Assembly: GCA_947258565.1 (NCBI GenBank)
Contig: CAMYJB010000005.1
Coordinates: 46,217 to 110,216, forward strand
Length of the DNA: 64,000 nucleotides
Direction of reading: 5' to 3'
DNA from: an uncultured Woeseiaceae bacterium
Lineage (GTDB): Bacteria > Pseudomonadota > Gammaproteobacteria > Steroidobacterales > Woeseiaceae
Shown here: piece after piece, positions 1 through 7,046 of the stretch
Layout of the letters: the number at the start of each line of letters is the position of its first letter
Position numbering within the stretch: the stretch's first letter is position 1
Made by a program: the position numbers and the translations under genes
Notes under the pieces: model-generated
Database searches by the model: none
The model's input: the letters and a program-made list of their open reading frames with translations, nothing else
Told to the model about the DNA's origin: nothing

Positions 1-90
1 ATTAACGGTGGCGATGTAACCGGCATCAACGGTGGCGATGTAACCGGCATTAACGGTGGCGACGTAACCGGCATCAACGGCGGCGATGTT
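1..90 (+). repeat. 24-bp in-frame tandem repeat (about 3.75 copies)
   Basis: Three full 24-bp units (1-24, 25-48, 49-72) and a partial fourth (73-90) differ only at synonymous-looking third positions such as att/atc, gat/gac and ggt/ggc. Each unit encodes the octapeptide INGGDVTG. The array enters from the left edge, so its full copy number is unknown. Purely synonymous divergence means that selection keeps the peptide. Confidence 0.9.
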
Positions 91-492
91 CTTGTTCTTG
101 CCGGCCAAGTTGACTCAATCGACGCGATCAACGGTGTGTTTATGGCAGTGGGCCAGACAGTGATGGCGTCTCAGGCCATGCTTGCCAGTATGAGCGTCGG
201 CGACTTTGTATCAGTCAACGGCTCGGTTGTCTCGTCCGGTTGGCTGTACGCTGATTCAATCTCGGTCAACAACGGTATTTATGTACCGGGTTCGACGCAC
301 GTATTCGTAATGGGTATTCCGTCGAAGATCGATCGAGTGCTTGGCCAGGCTCAGCTTGGTGAGCTCACAATTGACTACACAGCCGCCATGAGCGGCGGAG
401 CTATTCCGTCTGGGCTTTCGCTCAGTTTCAGCGGAATACAGCCTGTCAGCCGTGGCTTGCTGGTGTCGGACGCGGTCAGCGCCGTAGAGTAG
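1..492 (+). CDS. Repeat-containing protein, C-terminal part (5' end outside window)
   Basis: The frame is open from base 1 to the TAG at 490-492, giving 163 visible residues. They begin with INGGDVTG octapeptide repeats and continue into a beta-rich, Gly/Val/Ser-rich region. That region has a pattern such as GQVDSID, then a GD-V-VNG block, then an A-SI block, which resembles the small repeated beta modules of the DUF5666 type; this is a pattern match, not an assignment. No transmembrane segment or enzymatic motif is visible in this part. The repeats suggest a surface or exported structural protein, but the signal peptide, if any, lies outside the window. A strong terminator follows at 574-600. 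Function unknown. Confidence 0.75.
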   Translation: MNGGDVTGINGGDVTGINGGDVTGINGGDVLVLAGQVDSIDAINGVFMAVGQTVMASQAMLASMSVGDFVSVNGSVVSSGWLYADSISVNNGIYVPGSTHVFVMGIPSKIDRVLGQAQLGELTIDYTAAMSGGAIPSGLSLSFSGIQPVSRGLLVSDAVSAVE

Positions 493-512
493 CCGATCCC
501 GAAAAGGAGACA

Positions 513-533
513 CCCCGACTTCGCTCGTCGGGG
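513..533 (+). terminator. GC-rich hairpin after the first CDS
   Basis: CCCCGAC (513-519) pairs perfectly with GTCGGGG (527-533) around a 7-nt loop. No T-tract follows. It could be a weak stop or a 3'-end protecting stem upstream of the better terminator at 574-600. Confidence 0.35.
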
Positions 534-573
534 CACAATTACAAAAAGATCTGTCTCTGGGAGTATCAGATGG

Positions 574-600
574 AAGGCCACTTCGGTGGCCTTTTCTTTT
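574..600 (+). terminator. Intrinsic terminator of the first CDS
   Basis: AAGGCCAC (574-581), a TTCG tetraloop and GTGGCCTT (586-593) form an 8-bp perfect stem, followed by TTCTTTT. This is a textbook Rho-independent terminator for plus-strand transcription. Confidence 0.85.
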
Positions 601-604
601 GCGC

Positions 605-632
605 AAAAAAAAGTCGGCGTCCCTGCCGACTT
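605..632 (-). terminator. Intrinsic terminator, minus strand (end of candidate sRNA)
   Basis: Read on the minus strand, AAGTCGGC (632-625), a 6-nt loop and GCCGACTT (618-611) are followed by an uninterrupted T run (612-605). ppiC already has its own minus-strand terminator at 771-793, so this one implies a separate transcript starting between about 632 and 770. Confidence 0.8.
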
Positions 633-703
633 AGTTCTCGTATCAACCTAAAAGGAGATGCGAGGGTTGGAGAAGCCACCCCCGAGCGATTAGGGATGAC
701 TCG
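605..703 (-). ncRNA. Candidate CRP-activated small RNA (~100 nt)
   Basis: The interval lies between two minus-strand terminators and carries no credible ORF. A class II CRP-type promoter (710-752) predicts a 5' end near 703-704, and the terminator at 605-632 gives the 3' end. Read on the minus strand, the predicted RNA has a 5' stem (GGGTGG with CCaACCC, loop CTTCT). Then comes a CTCG/CGAG stem whose loop holds CATCTCCTTTTAG, complementary to a Shine-Dalgarno sequence of the AAAAGGAGA type, and last the terminator stem. C/U-rich loops of this kind are common in trans-acting riboregulators. Seen: terminators, CRP-like site and CU-rich loop. Inferred: transcription and function. Confidence 0.5.
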
Positions 704-709
704 TGAGCA

Positions 710-752
710 ATGTTAGGTAGCTTCCCGAAACGATGATGTGATGCCGCTCACA
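710..752 (-). promoter_or_regulatory. CRP-type operator and -10 box of the candidate sRNA
   Basis: TGTGATGCCGCTCACA (737-752) matches the CRP consensus TGTGA-N6-TCACA in both half-sites. On the minus strand a TAACAT box lies at 715-710, placing a start near 703-704. The operator centre (744.5) is then about 41 bp upstream, the classical class II CRP spacing. The crp gene is not in the window, so the regulator is inferred. Confidence 0.55.
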
Positions 753-770
753 GAACGGTCGCCAAAAAAT

Positions 771-793
771 AAAAAGGGCGCCGTAAGGCGCCC
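771..793 (-). terminator. Intrinsic terminator of ppiC
   Basis: On the minus strand GGGCGCC (793-787), loop TTAC and GGCGCCC (782-776) are followed by TTTTT and, after one A, another T run. It sits about 30 bp past the ppiC stop codon and ends that transcript. Confidence 0.85.
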
Positions 794-822
794 CTTATGA
801 CAAGTTGCGAGGATTAAGTTAA

Positions 823-1626
823 TTAGCCGTCAGACGAACTGGCGTCACGCAATCCCTGCATGTAGTCCTGGAACTTCGTCTGCTCAACACGTTGCTTGAT
901 TGCGTCACGCACGCTTTCCAGAGTTGGCGGCTCGTTCTCGCGAGATTCCTCGCGCAAGATTACGTGCCACCCGAACTGTGTCTGCACAGGGGTGGACGTG
1001 AACGCACCATCGTCAAGAGCAACGACGGCATCAGCAAACGGCTTGACCATCTGATCCGGAGCGAACCAGCCGAGATCGCCACCATTGGGCCCCGATGGTC
1101 CGGTGGAAAACTCTTTGGCCAGGGCCTGGAAGTCTGCACCTTCCTTGAGCTGATTGATAACTGCCTCTGCCTCGCCCTGTGTCTGCACGAGTATGTGACG
1201 TGCCTTGTATTGCAGGTCCGAGGACTGTTCCAGCTGCGCCTCGTATTCCGCGAGAATTTCCGCATCGGTGGCAGGATTGGTCGCTACCCAGTCACGGGCT
1301 ACCGCTTGCGCGATCGTGCCGCGGTACTGAAGCTCGAGCTGTGCTTTGATCTGCGGGTCCTCGGAAAAGTCCGTGGCCTTCGGTTGTGTCGTCAGGAGAT
1401 AGATGTCAGTGATCTCCCGTTCAACGGTCGCACGTTCGTCGGCAGTTGCCTGCGCAGCAGGCTTCTGAAATCGGCTCTCCAGGTATGCGTCAAATACCGT
1501 GCTGTCGATGTCGACGCCGTTGACTGTCGCCACCGTTTCGGCGGCGGCGGTCGAAAATCCGCTCGCTGCAAGTGAGACAACAGCGATAAGTGTTCCAAAC
1601 AGGCTGGAACGTGATTTGAATATCAT
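823..1626 (-). CDS. ppiC: Exported parvulin-type peptidyl-prolyl isomerase
   Basis: A 267-residue protein of the PpiC/SurA parvulin family, which isomerises X-Pro bonds and helps envelope proteins fold. Residues 1-29 form a signal peptide (basic MIFKSRSS start, hydrophobic core, AAA-type cleavage region), so it acts in the periplasm. An N-terminal helical chaperone-like segment (about 30-140) precedes the rotamase domain (about 140-232). That domain shows the family motifs KARHILVQ, the F-ALAKEFSTGPSGPNGGDLGWF block and QFGWHVI. AAAGGA lies just upstream of the ATG. It is last in the conserved yciB-YCII-bolA-ppiC group, about 140 bp after bolA, and ends in its own terminator. The family is certain; the precise clients are unknown. 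Confidence 0.92.
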   Translation of the reverse strand: MIFKSRSSLFGTLIAVVSLAASGFSTAAAETVATVNGVDIDSTVFDAYLESRFQKPAAQATADERATVEREITDIYLLTTQPKATDFSEDPQIKAQLELQYRGTIAQAVARDWVATNPATDAEILAEYEAQLEQSSDLQYKARHILVQTQGEAEAVINQLKEGADFQALAKEFSTGPSGPNGGDLGWFAPDQMVKPFADAVVALDDGAFTSTPVQTQFGWHVILREESRENEPPTLESVRDAIKQRVEQTKFQDYMQGLRDASSSDG

Positions 1627-1764
1627 GATGAGTCCTTTAATTAACTTGATTAGCCTGAGTGGGCACCGACGTTGTCCAGAGACCTGTCGGCTGAATGTAC
1701 AAGAATGGGCGCCCGCCCCGGGCAGCGCACATCATAGACTATCTCGCAGCAATTTTGGCCGAAA

Positions 1765-2037
1765 TTATCGCTCGTCCGGCGCATACGCGTTGATTTTCAG
1801 GGCGTGGATATCCGTTTGCATCATCGGGCCCAATGCGGCGAAAACCAGCCTGTGGCGCTCGATTCGGCTCTTGCCCGCGAAGGCATCCGCGACAATGGTC
1901 GCCTCGAAATGCCCCATGCCGTCGCGGGCGCCGGCGTGCCCTGCATGGAGGTGGCTCTGGTCTTTCACCTGCAGATGAGAAGGCGAGAACGCGGCCTCGA
2001 GCCGCGCATGAATCTGCTGAACTCGTTCGACGGTCAC
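1765..2037 (-). CDS. bolA: BolA family protein
   Basis: A 90-residue BolA-fold protein. It shows the family pattern: an N-terminal helix (VQQIHARLEAAF), then S-HLHAGHAG, HFEATIVADAF, a RHRLVFAALG helix and the IHALKINAYAP strand. BolA proteins work with monothiol glutaredoxins in iron-sulfur cluster handling and in stress or cell-shape regulation; the conserved His in the RHR segment is a cluster ligand in studied members. The start is GTG at 2037, which overlaps the TGA of the YCII gene in a GTGA arrangement, indicating translational coupling. Confidence 0.93.
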   Translation of the reverse strand: MTVERVQQIHARLEAAFSPSHLQVKDQSHLHAGHAGARDGMGHFEATIVADAFAGKSRIERHRLVFAALGPMMQTDIHALKINAYAPDER

Positions 2038-2333
2038 GGCAGCACCAGCTTGAAGGGCTTCACCTTAACGTCCCGGTAAACACCGGCAGCGACGTAAGGA
2101 TCCTCGTCCGCCCACCTTCTCGCATCCTTCAGCGAATCGAACTCCGCGACAACCAGGCTACCTGTAAATCCCGCTTCCCCAACTTCTTCCGCGTCAATGG
2201 CCGGGTGGGGACCCGCGATCAGAAGCCGGGCTTCTGCGGCCAGCAGGCGTAACCGCTCGATGTGTGAATTGCGCGCTGTAGCCCGCAAAGGCAGGCTGTT
2301 CTCGTTGTCTTCGCTCATGATTGCGTACCACAT
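2034..2333 (-). CDS. YCII-domain protein (YciI family)
   Basis: A 99-residue single-domain protein of the YCII (dimeric ferredoxin-like) family. The chosen start, MWYAIM, has its ATG sharing one base with the TGA of yciB; the longer upstream reading would run back inside yciB. Visible family features are the R-A-R-HIERLRLLAAE helix, the GPHPAID turn containing the conserved His-Pro, a SLVVAEFDSLKDARRWADEDPY block and a C-terminal VYRDVKVKPFKLVLP strand. Some YCII members have weak hydrolase activity, but the cellular role is unclear. It sits between yciB and bolA with 1- and 4-bp overlaps, a strongly conserved arrangement in gammaproteobacteria. Confidence 0.88.
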   Translation of the reverse strand: MWYAIMSEDNENSLPLRATARNSHIERLRLLAAEARLLIAGPHPAIDAEEVGEAGFTGSLVVAEFDSLKDARRWADEDPYVAAGVYRDVKVKPFKLVLP

Positions 2334-2908
2334 CACTCGGTCTCCCCAGGGTCCGCTGTCGCCTCGCTGCCGCCGAGTTTGGTCATCAGCCATACGCCCT
2401 GCGCCAGCATGAAGACAAACGTAAACGCCAGCAGGCCGAATACCTTGAAGTTAACCCAGAATTTTTCGCTGAAGTTGTAGGCGACATAGATATTGGCGAT
2501 GCCCATCGCCGCAAAAAAAACGACCCAGACAAGGTTGAGGCGTCGCCAGTCACCCACACCTATCTTATCGGTAGGTAATTCGCCGCTGAGTTCCAGGAAG
2601 CGCCGCACAAGCGGTTTCTCACCAATCCAGAGGCTGAGCAGAAAGGCGAGGGCAACGGCCCAGTAAAAGGCGGTTGGCTTCCAGTAGATGAAATCGGCGT
2701 TACGGAAGTAGAGTGCCGCGCTTCCAAACACAAGTAGGAAGATCGTCGACCACATGTACATCTTGTCGACCTTTTGCGTACGGAGGTACTTGACGACAAA
2801 GCCGATGGGCATCGCGACCATCAATGTGCCGATTGCGAAGTAAATGCCTTTGTAGAGATAGGCACCGAGGAAGAGGATCAGGGGCAGTAATTCGAACAGT
2901 ACTTGCAT
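2333..2908 (-). CDS. yciB: Inner-membrane septation protein A (YciB/IspA family)
   Basis: A 191-residue polytopic inner-membrane protein of the YciB (intracellular septation A) family, linked to cell-envelope synthesis and septation. The start MQVLFELLPLILFLGAYL is the family N-terminus; an upstream in-frame Met would add 39 residues of unlike sequence, so it was not used. About five membrane segments can be seen (residues ~5-22, ~26-45, ~50-70, ~76-95, ~118-190 in two hydrophobic stretches), and the characteristic motif YNFSEKFWVNFKVFG lies near the C-terminus. It heads the four-gene yciB-YCII-bolA-ppiC unit and is divergent from yciO. Confidence 0.92.
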   Translation of the reverse strand: MQVLFELLPLILFLGAYLYKGIYFAIGTLMVAMPIGFVVKYLRTQKVDKMYMWSTIFLLVFGSAALYFRNADFIYWKPTAFYWAVALAFLLSLWIGEKPLVRRFLELSGELPTDKIGVGDWRRLNLVWVVFFAAMGIANIYVAYNFSEKFWVNFKVFGLLAFTFVFMLAQGVWLMTKLGGSEATADPGETE

Positions 2909-3018
2909 TGGCAGGGCGGTCACGTGGCCGAAATTGCGCGCATGATAACGTGATCTTGATGCTCCCGGCCACGATTGCAAGGGTATCCGCAGGCCCAGGA
3001 CTTCCTTAAAATCCGCGC

Positions 3019-3639
3019 GTGGCAAAAATCATTGAAATCCATCCGGTCGACCCGCAACCCCGGCGCATCGCGAAAATCGTCGAGACGATTCGCGACGGCG
3101 GGCTGATCGCGTACCCGACCGACTCGAGCTACGCCTTCGGTTGCCATATCGGGGACAAGCGGGCCATGGATCGAATCCGGCGGATCCGGCAGACCGACAA
3201 GCACCATAATTTTACGCTGGTCTGCAGCGATCTCTCGGAAATCAGCACCTACGCCCGGGTGGACAACTGGGCGTACCGCATGCTCAAGGCGATGACCCCG
3301 GGACCCTATACCTTCATACTGCCGGCCACGCGGGAAGTGCCGAAACGGCTCCAGCACCCGAAACGGCGTACGATCGGGCTGCGGGTACCCGACCACCGCC
3401 TCGTACGGGCGGTCCTGGAAGCACTCGGGGAGCCGATCATGAGCTCGACCCTGCTGCTACCGGGCGATGACCTGCCGCTCACCGATCCGCACGAGATTGA
3501 CGAGCGGATCGGTCACGATATAGACCTGATCGTCGACGCCGGTCCCACCGGCATCGAGCCGACGAGCGTGATCGACCTCTCGGGCGGCACTGTCGAGGTG
3601 CTGCGAGTCGGGCGAGGGGACGTCAGCGCCTTGCTGTGA
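3019..3639 (+). CDS. yciO: Sua5/YciO/YrdC-type threonylcarbamoyl-AMP synthase family protein
   Basis: A 206-residue protein with the YrdC-like fold. Family members make threonylcarbamoyl-AMP from threonine, bicarbonate and ATP for the t6A37 tRNA modification; YciO-branch proteins are paralogues with weaker or less defined activity. Signature segments are GGLIAYPTDSSYAFGCHIGDKRA, HHNFTLVCSDLSEIS, MTPGPYTFILPAT and RTIGLRVPDH. Length and the lack of a C-terminal Sua5 domain fit YciO. The start is GTG at 3019. The gene is first of a plus-strand run yciO-scpA-scpB-rluB, a common neighbourhood. Confidence 0.9.
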   Translation: MAKIIEIHPVDPQPRRIAKIVETIRDGGLIAYPTDSSYAFGCHIGDKRAMDRIRRIRQTDKHHNFTLVCSDLSEISTYARVDNWAYRMLKAMTPGPYTFILPATREVPKRLQHPKRRTIGLRVPDHRLVRAVLEALGEPIMSSTLLLPGDDLPLTDPHEIDERIGHDIDLIVDAGPTGIEPTSVIDLSGGTVEVLRVGRGDVSALL

Positions 3640-3731
3640 GCAGGTTTGCATCCGGTCCGTCGCACGGGCAGGAAATCCGGGCGCAAGGGCCTATTTACGC
3701 TAAAATGCCCGGATATCGCCTTGGACAGCCC

Positions 3732-4643
3732 ATGAAACCGGATCTCAAGGTCCTGAAGCGGGAGGATGCCCCGAAACCGCCGCAGGACGAAAAGCAAAGT
3801 CCCGCCCAGAGTGAAATGCCGTTCGCCGTCGTCGACGGCGAGCCCGTCACCACCTTGCCGCAGGATCTCTACATCCCACCTTATGCGCTGCAGGTGTTTC
3901 TCGAGGCTTTCGAGGGTCCGCTCGACCTGTTGCTGTATCTCATCCGGCGCCAGAATATCGATATTCTCGATATCCCGATCGCCGAGATCACCAAGCAGTA
4001 TGTGCAGTACATCGAGCTGATGAAAGAGATGCAGCTCGAACTTGCCGGCGAGTACCTCGTGATGGCGGCGATGCTTGCGGAAATCAAGTCGCGGATGCTG
4101 TTGCCGCGACCGCAGACGGAAGACGAGGAAGAAGAAGATCCTCGCGCAGAACTCGTTCGCCGGCTGCAGGAGTACGAGCGCTACAAGCAGGCCGCGCAGG
4201 ATATCGAGGAGCTGCCTCGCCTGGAACGGGACGTGTTCGTCGCGCAGGTCGAAGCCCCGGAGCGCAGGGTCGTCGAGAAGTTGCCGGACGTCACGCTCAA
4301 GGAACTCCTGTTGGCTTTTCACGACGTGCTCAAGCGGGCCGAGATGTTTTCCAACCTGCACGTGACCCGGGAACCTTTGTCCGTACGGCAGCGTATGTCC
4401 GAGGTGCTGAGCCGCGTGAAAGCAGGCACCTTCACCGGATTTGCGGACCTGTTCGACCCCGAGGAGGGCCGCCTGGGCGTCGCGGTAACGTTCCTGGCGC
4501 TGCTCGAACTGCTGCGCGAGTCGCTCATCGAAGTCGTCCAGTCCGACGAGTTTGCGCCGCTTCACGTGCGTGCGGCCTCGACGGTTCGCCTCGTAACCGA
4601 GGATGGCGACGAGCCTCCTGCCGCCGACACGTCGCAATCCTGA
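3732..4643 (+). CDS. scpA: Segregation and condensation protein A
   Basis: A 303-residue kleisin subunit of the SMC-ScpA-ScpB condensin, which compacts and segregates the chromosome. After a charged tail of about 50 residues the ScpA core begins with FEGPLDLLLYLIRRQNIDILDIPIAEITKQYVQYIELM. The acidic linker EDEEEEDPRAELVRRL and the C-terminal winged-helix half (FADLFDPEEGRLGVAVTFLALLELLRES) follow. ATG 3732 was chosen. A GTG at 3636 overlapping the yciO stop would add 32 residues that do not look conserved, and a promoter-like AT-rich stretch lies between them. The stop is 13 bp before the likely scpB ATG. Confidence 0.92.
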   Translation: MKPDLKVLKREDAPKPPQDEKQSPAQSEMPFAVVDGEPVTTLPQDLYIPPYALQVFLEAFEGPLDLLLYLIRRQNIDILDIPIAEITKQYVQYIELMKEMQLELAGEYLVMAAMLAEIKSRMLLPRPQTEDEEEEDPRAELVRRLQEYERYKQAAQDIEELPRLERDVFVAQVEAPERRVVEKLPDVTLKELLLAFHDVLKRAEMFSNLHVTREPLSVRQRMSEVLSRVKAGTFTGFADLFDPEEGRLGVAVTFLALLELLRESLIEVVQSDEFAPLHVRAASTVRLVTEDGDEPPAADTSQS

Positions 4644-4656
4644 TACGCTAGCAACG

Positions 4657-5460
4657 ATGGAGCAGGAAGAGATCAAATACTTTATCGAGGCGGCGCTGCT
4701 CGCTGCCGGTCGTCCACTGAGCATCGACCAGCTGCAGAACCTGTTCGATGGTCGCTCGGCGCCGTCTAAACCGGACATCCGCAGTGCGATAGCGACGCTC
4801 ATCGATGAGTACCAGGATCGCGGCATCACGATTTCCGAAGTCGCGTCCGGTTTTCGCATCCAGGTTACCGCGGGGATGGCGGAACGGCTGCACAAGCTTT
4901 GGGAAGAGCGGCCACCACGGTATTCACGCGCATTATTCGAGACACTGGCACTGATCGCCTACCGGCAGCCGATCACCCGGGGTGAAATCGAGGAAGTTCG
5001 TGGCGTCTCCGTCAGCCCGAATATTGTTCGCACGCTGCTCGAACGGGACTGGGTGCGTGTAGTTGGTCATCGGGATGTGCCGGGTCGGCCCGAGATGTTC
5101 GGCACGACCCGTACGTTCCTGGATTATTTCGGGCTCAAGAAGCTGGATGACCTGCCGCCGCTTGCGGACCTCTCTGATTGGGAAAGCCTGCGGGTGCAGC
5201 TCAATCTGCCGGAAGTCGAGGAGCCCGCGGGAGCGGAGATGGACGCGACCGCGGATGTACCCGTGCTGTACCCGGAGCTCGAGGCTGAGGAGCCTGTCGG
5301 CGAACAGTTAGCCGAGCCCGATCAACTGCTCCCGGATATTGCGGACGTCGAAGAGCAGCTTGTTGTCTCGGAATGGCCGGACCCAAACAAGCCGACCGTC
5401 ATAGCGTCGCTGGACACAGCTGAAGCCGACGACGACAAGGACGCGTCCGCCAACGGCTGA
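4657..5460 (+). CDS. scpB: Segregation and condensation protein B
   Basis: A 267-residue ScpB, the kite-type partner that binds ScpA in the condensin complex. Two winged-helix domains occupy roughly residues 1-165, with [19 protein letters not shown] at the N-terminus and the diagnostic [33 protein letters not shown] and [19 protein letters not shown] long acidic, low-complexity tail (about 185-267) is not part of the core fold and is typical of proteobacterial ScpB. The start at ATG 4657 gives the standard N-terminus; a longer reading from 4603 would overlap scpA. Confidence 0.92.
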   Translation: MEQEEIKYFIEAALLAAGRPLSIDQLQNLFDGRSAPSKPDIRSAIATLIDEYQDRGITISEVASGFRIQVTAGMAERLHKLWEERPPRYSRALFETLALIAYRQPITRGEIEEVRGVSVSPNIVRTLLERDWVRVVGHRDVPGRPEMFGTTRTFLDYFGLKKLDDLPPLADLSDWESLRVQLNLPEVEEPAGAEMDATADVPVLYPELEAEEPVGEQLAEPDQLLPDIADVEEQLVVSEWPDPNKPTVIASLDTAEADDDKDASANG

Positions 5461-5471
5461 GGAATAGCGCT

Positions 5472-6272
5472 TTGGCAGAGCGTGTGCAAAAAGTGCTGGC
5501 CGGCGCCGGGCACGGCTCCAGGCGCAAGATCGAGCAGTGGATTCGCGAGGGTCGACTGGCGATCGATGGACGAACGGCCCGGCTCGGCGATACCGTGCGC
5601 GGCGACGAGCGGTTCACGCTGGACGGCCGTAAACTCGCGGTGCAGGCGGTTCCGCCATCGCATCGCTACATCGTTTACAACAAGCCGGAAGGCGAGATCG
5701 TCGCGCGCTCGGATCCTGATGGCCGCGCCACCGTGTTTGCTGCTTTGCCCAGGCTCAAGGGTGCGCGCTGGGTCGCAGTAGGCCGCCTCGACGTCGCGAC
5801 CACCGGCCTGCTCATCTTCACGACCGACGGTGGCCTTGCCAATGCGCTCATGCATCCATCGTCCGAGCTGCTTCGCCGCTACGCGGTGCGGATTCACGGT
5901 AATCCCGCTGCCGGCGATCTTGCGGCGCTCAAAGAAGGCGTCGAACTCGCGGATGGACCCGCACGATTCGAGAACATCGAGCCAAGTGGTGGCGACGGTA
6001 GCAACAAGTGGTTCAAGGTCAGCCTGCGCGAGGGACGTTATCGGGAGGTACGACGCCTGTGGGAGGCGCGGGGATACACGGTCAGCCGACTTATCCGGAT
6101 CGGATACGGACCGCTGGATCTTCCCCGCAAGCTGCGGCGCGGCAAATACGAGGCGCTCACGCCCGCGCAGGTGAGGGCGCTGTACATCGCAGCCGGCCTG
6201 CAGCCACCCACCGGGTCGAGCGCGGTGCAGCGCAAGCATAAAAGAAAAAAATCGAGAAAAAGCGCTATTTAA
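5472..6272 (+). CDS. rluB: 23S rRNA pseudouridine synthase B (RluB family)
   Basis: A 266-residue RsuA/RluB-family enzyme; RluB converts U2605 of 23S rRNA (E. coli numbering) to pseudouridine. Residues 1-60 are an S4 RNA-binding domain ([22 protein letters not shown]). The catalytic domain follows, with [27 protein letters not shown] containing the active Asp, then [37 protein letters not shown]. The start is TTG at 5472, supported by TGAGGAAT upstream; no ATG fits the S4 N-terminus. The gene ends in a short Lys/Arg-rich tail and is convergent with yciK. The 24-bp gap and gene end are AT-rich but have no clear hairpin. Confidence 0.92.
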   Translation: MAERVQKVLAGAGHGSRRKIEQWIREGRLAIDGRTARLGDTVRGDERFTLDGRKLAVQAVPPSHRYIVYNKPEGEIVARSDPDGRATVFAALPRLKGARWVAVGRLDVATTGLLIFTTDGGLANALMHPSSELLRRYAVRIHGNPAAGDLAALKEGVELADGPARFENIEPSGGDGSNKWFKVSLREGRYREVRRLWEARGYTVSRLIRIGYGPLDLPRKLRRGKYEALTPAQVRALYIAAGLQPPTGSSAVQRKHKRKKSRKSAI

Positions 6273-6296
6273 GACATATTTTTAAAGTAATTTATC

Positions 6297-7046
6297 TTAT
6301 TGCGCGTCCAGGCTCTGTCCGGTGACTCCCTTGCTGTCGGGTCCCAGCAGGTACATGTAGGTCGGCAGAATCTCGTCGGCGGTTTTCAGCACGTCTCTGT
6401 CTTCAGCCGGATACGCCGCACGCCGCATCTCCGTGCGCACGGGCCCGGGATTGATGCAGTTGACGCGTATCGAGCCATGCTCCTGCTCGCTGGCCAGGAC
6501 CTGCGATAGCCCCTCGGTGGCGAATTTGGATACCGCGTAGGCGCCCCAGAATGGCTTCCCGACGCGCCCAACGCCGCTGCTGGTAAAGATGATCGACGCA
6601 TCGTCCGATTGATGCAGCAGCGGCAGGCATACCTGAGTAATGGCAAAGGCCGTCGTGACATTGATGTGCATGACCTGCTGCCACATCGCCGCATCGTACT
6701 GCTCAATGCTGTAACGCTCACCAAGAATGCCGGCGTTGTTCACGAGACCGTCAAGCCGCCCGAATTCACCGGCCAGGCTGTCTGCGAGTGAGGTATAGGC
6801 GTCGCTGCCCGCCACCGCCAGGTCCATCACGGCAATCGAAGGGCGCGGCGCATCCTGCAGAGCCTCGATCTCGTCATACACTTTTTCGAGCTTCGACGCG
6901 TTGCGGCCGTGCAGGATGACCCGGGCGCCATGCCCGGCGGCGTGGACGGCGAGCGCACGGCCGATGCCGTCGCTGGCGCCGGTAATGAGGATTATGCGTC
7001 CCTGGAGGAGGTCGCCGGGATAGGTGTAATTCTTGTGGTCCGTCAC
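6297..7046 (-). CDS. yciK: YciK-family short-chain oxidoreductase
   Basis: A 249-residue short-chain dehydrogenase/reductase. The nucleotide-binding motif GASDGIGRA lies near residues 24-32, the NNAG motif near 102-105, and the catalytic SSGVG...YAVSK (Ser, Tyr, Lys) near 155-173. The N-terminal DLLQGRIILITGASDGIG and overall length match the YciK group, whose substrate is not established. It follows rmuC with a 4-bp ATGA overlap, so the two are probably co-translated. The wider order mtaD-ubiG-phosphatase-(rmuC)-yciK beside gyrA is known from Pseudomonas. Confidence 0.88.
   Translation of the reverse strand: MTDHKNYTYPGDLLQGRIILITGASDGIGRALAVHAAGHGARVILHGRNASKLEKVYDEIEALQDAPRPSIAVMDLAVAGSDAYTSLADSLAGEFGRLDGLVNNAGILGERYSIEQYDAAMWQQVMHINVTTAFAITQVCLPLLHQSDDASIIFTSSGVGRVGKPFWGAYAVSKFATEGLSQVLASEQEHGSIRVNCINPGPVRTEMRRAAYPAEDRDVLKTADEILPTYMYLLGPDSKGVTGQSLDAQ

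Noticed and set aside
1-90. CRISPR array
   Set aside because: The 24-bp units are contiguous, in frame and without spacers; they encode a protein repeat.
3513-4895. 460-codon minus-strand frame opposite yciO-scpA-scpB
   Set aside because: It spans three conserved plus-strand genes and has no domain of its own.
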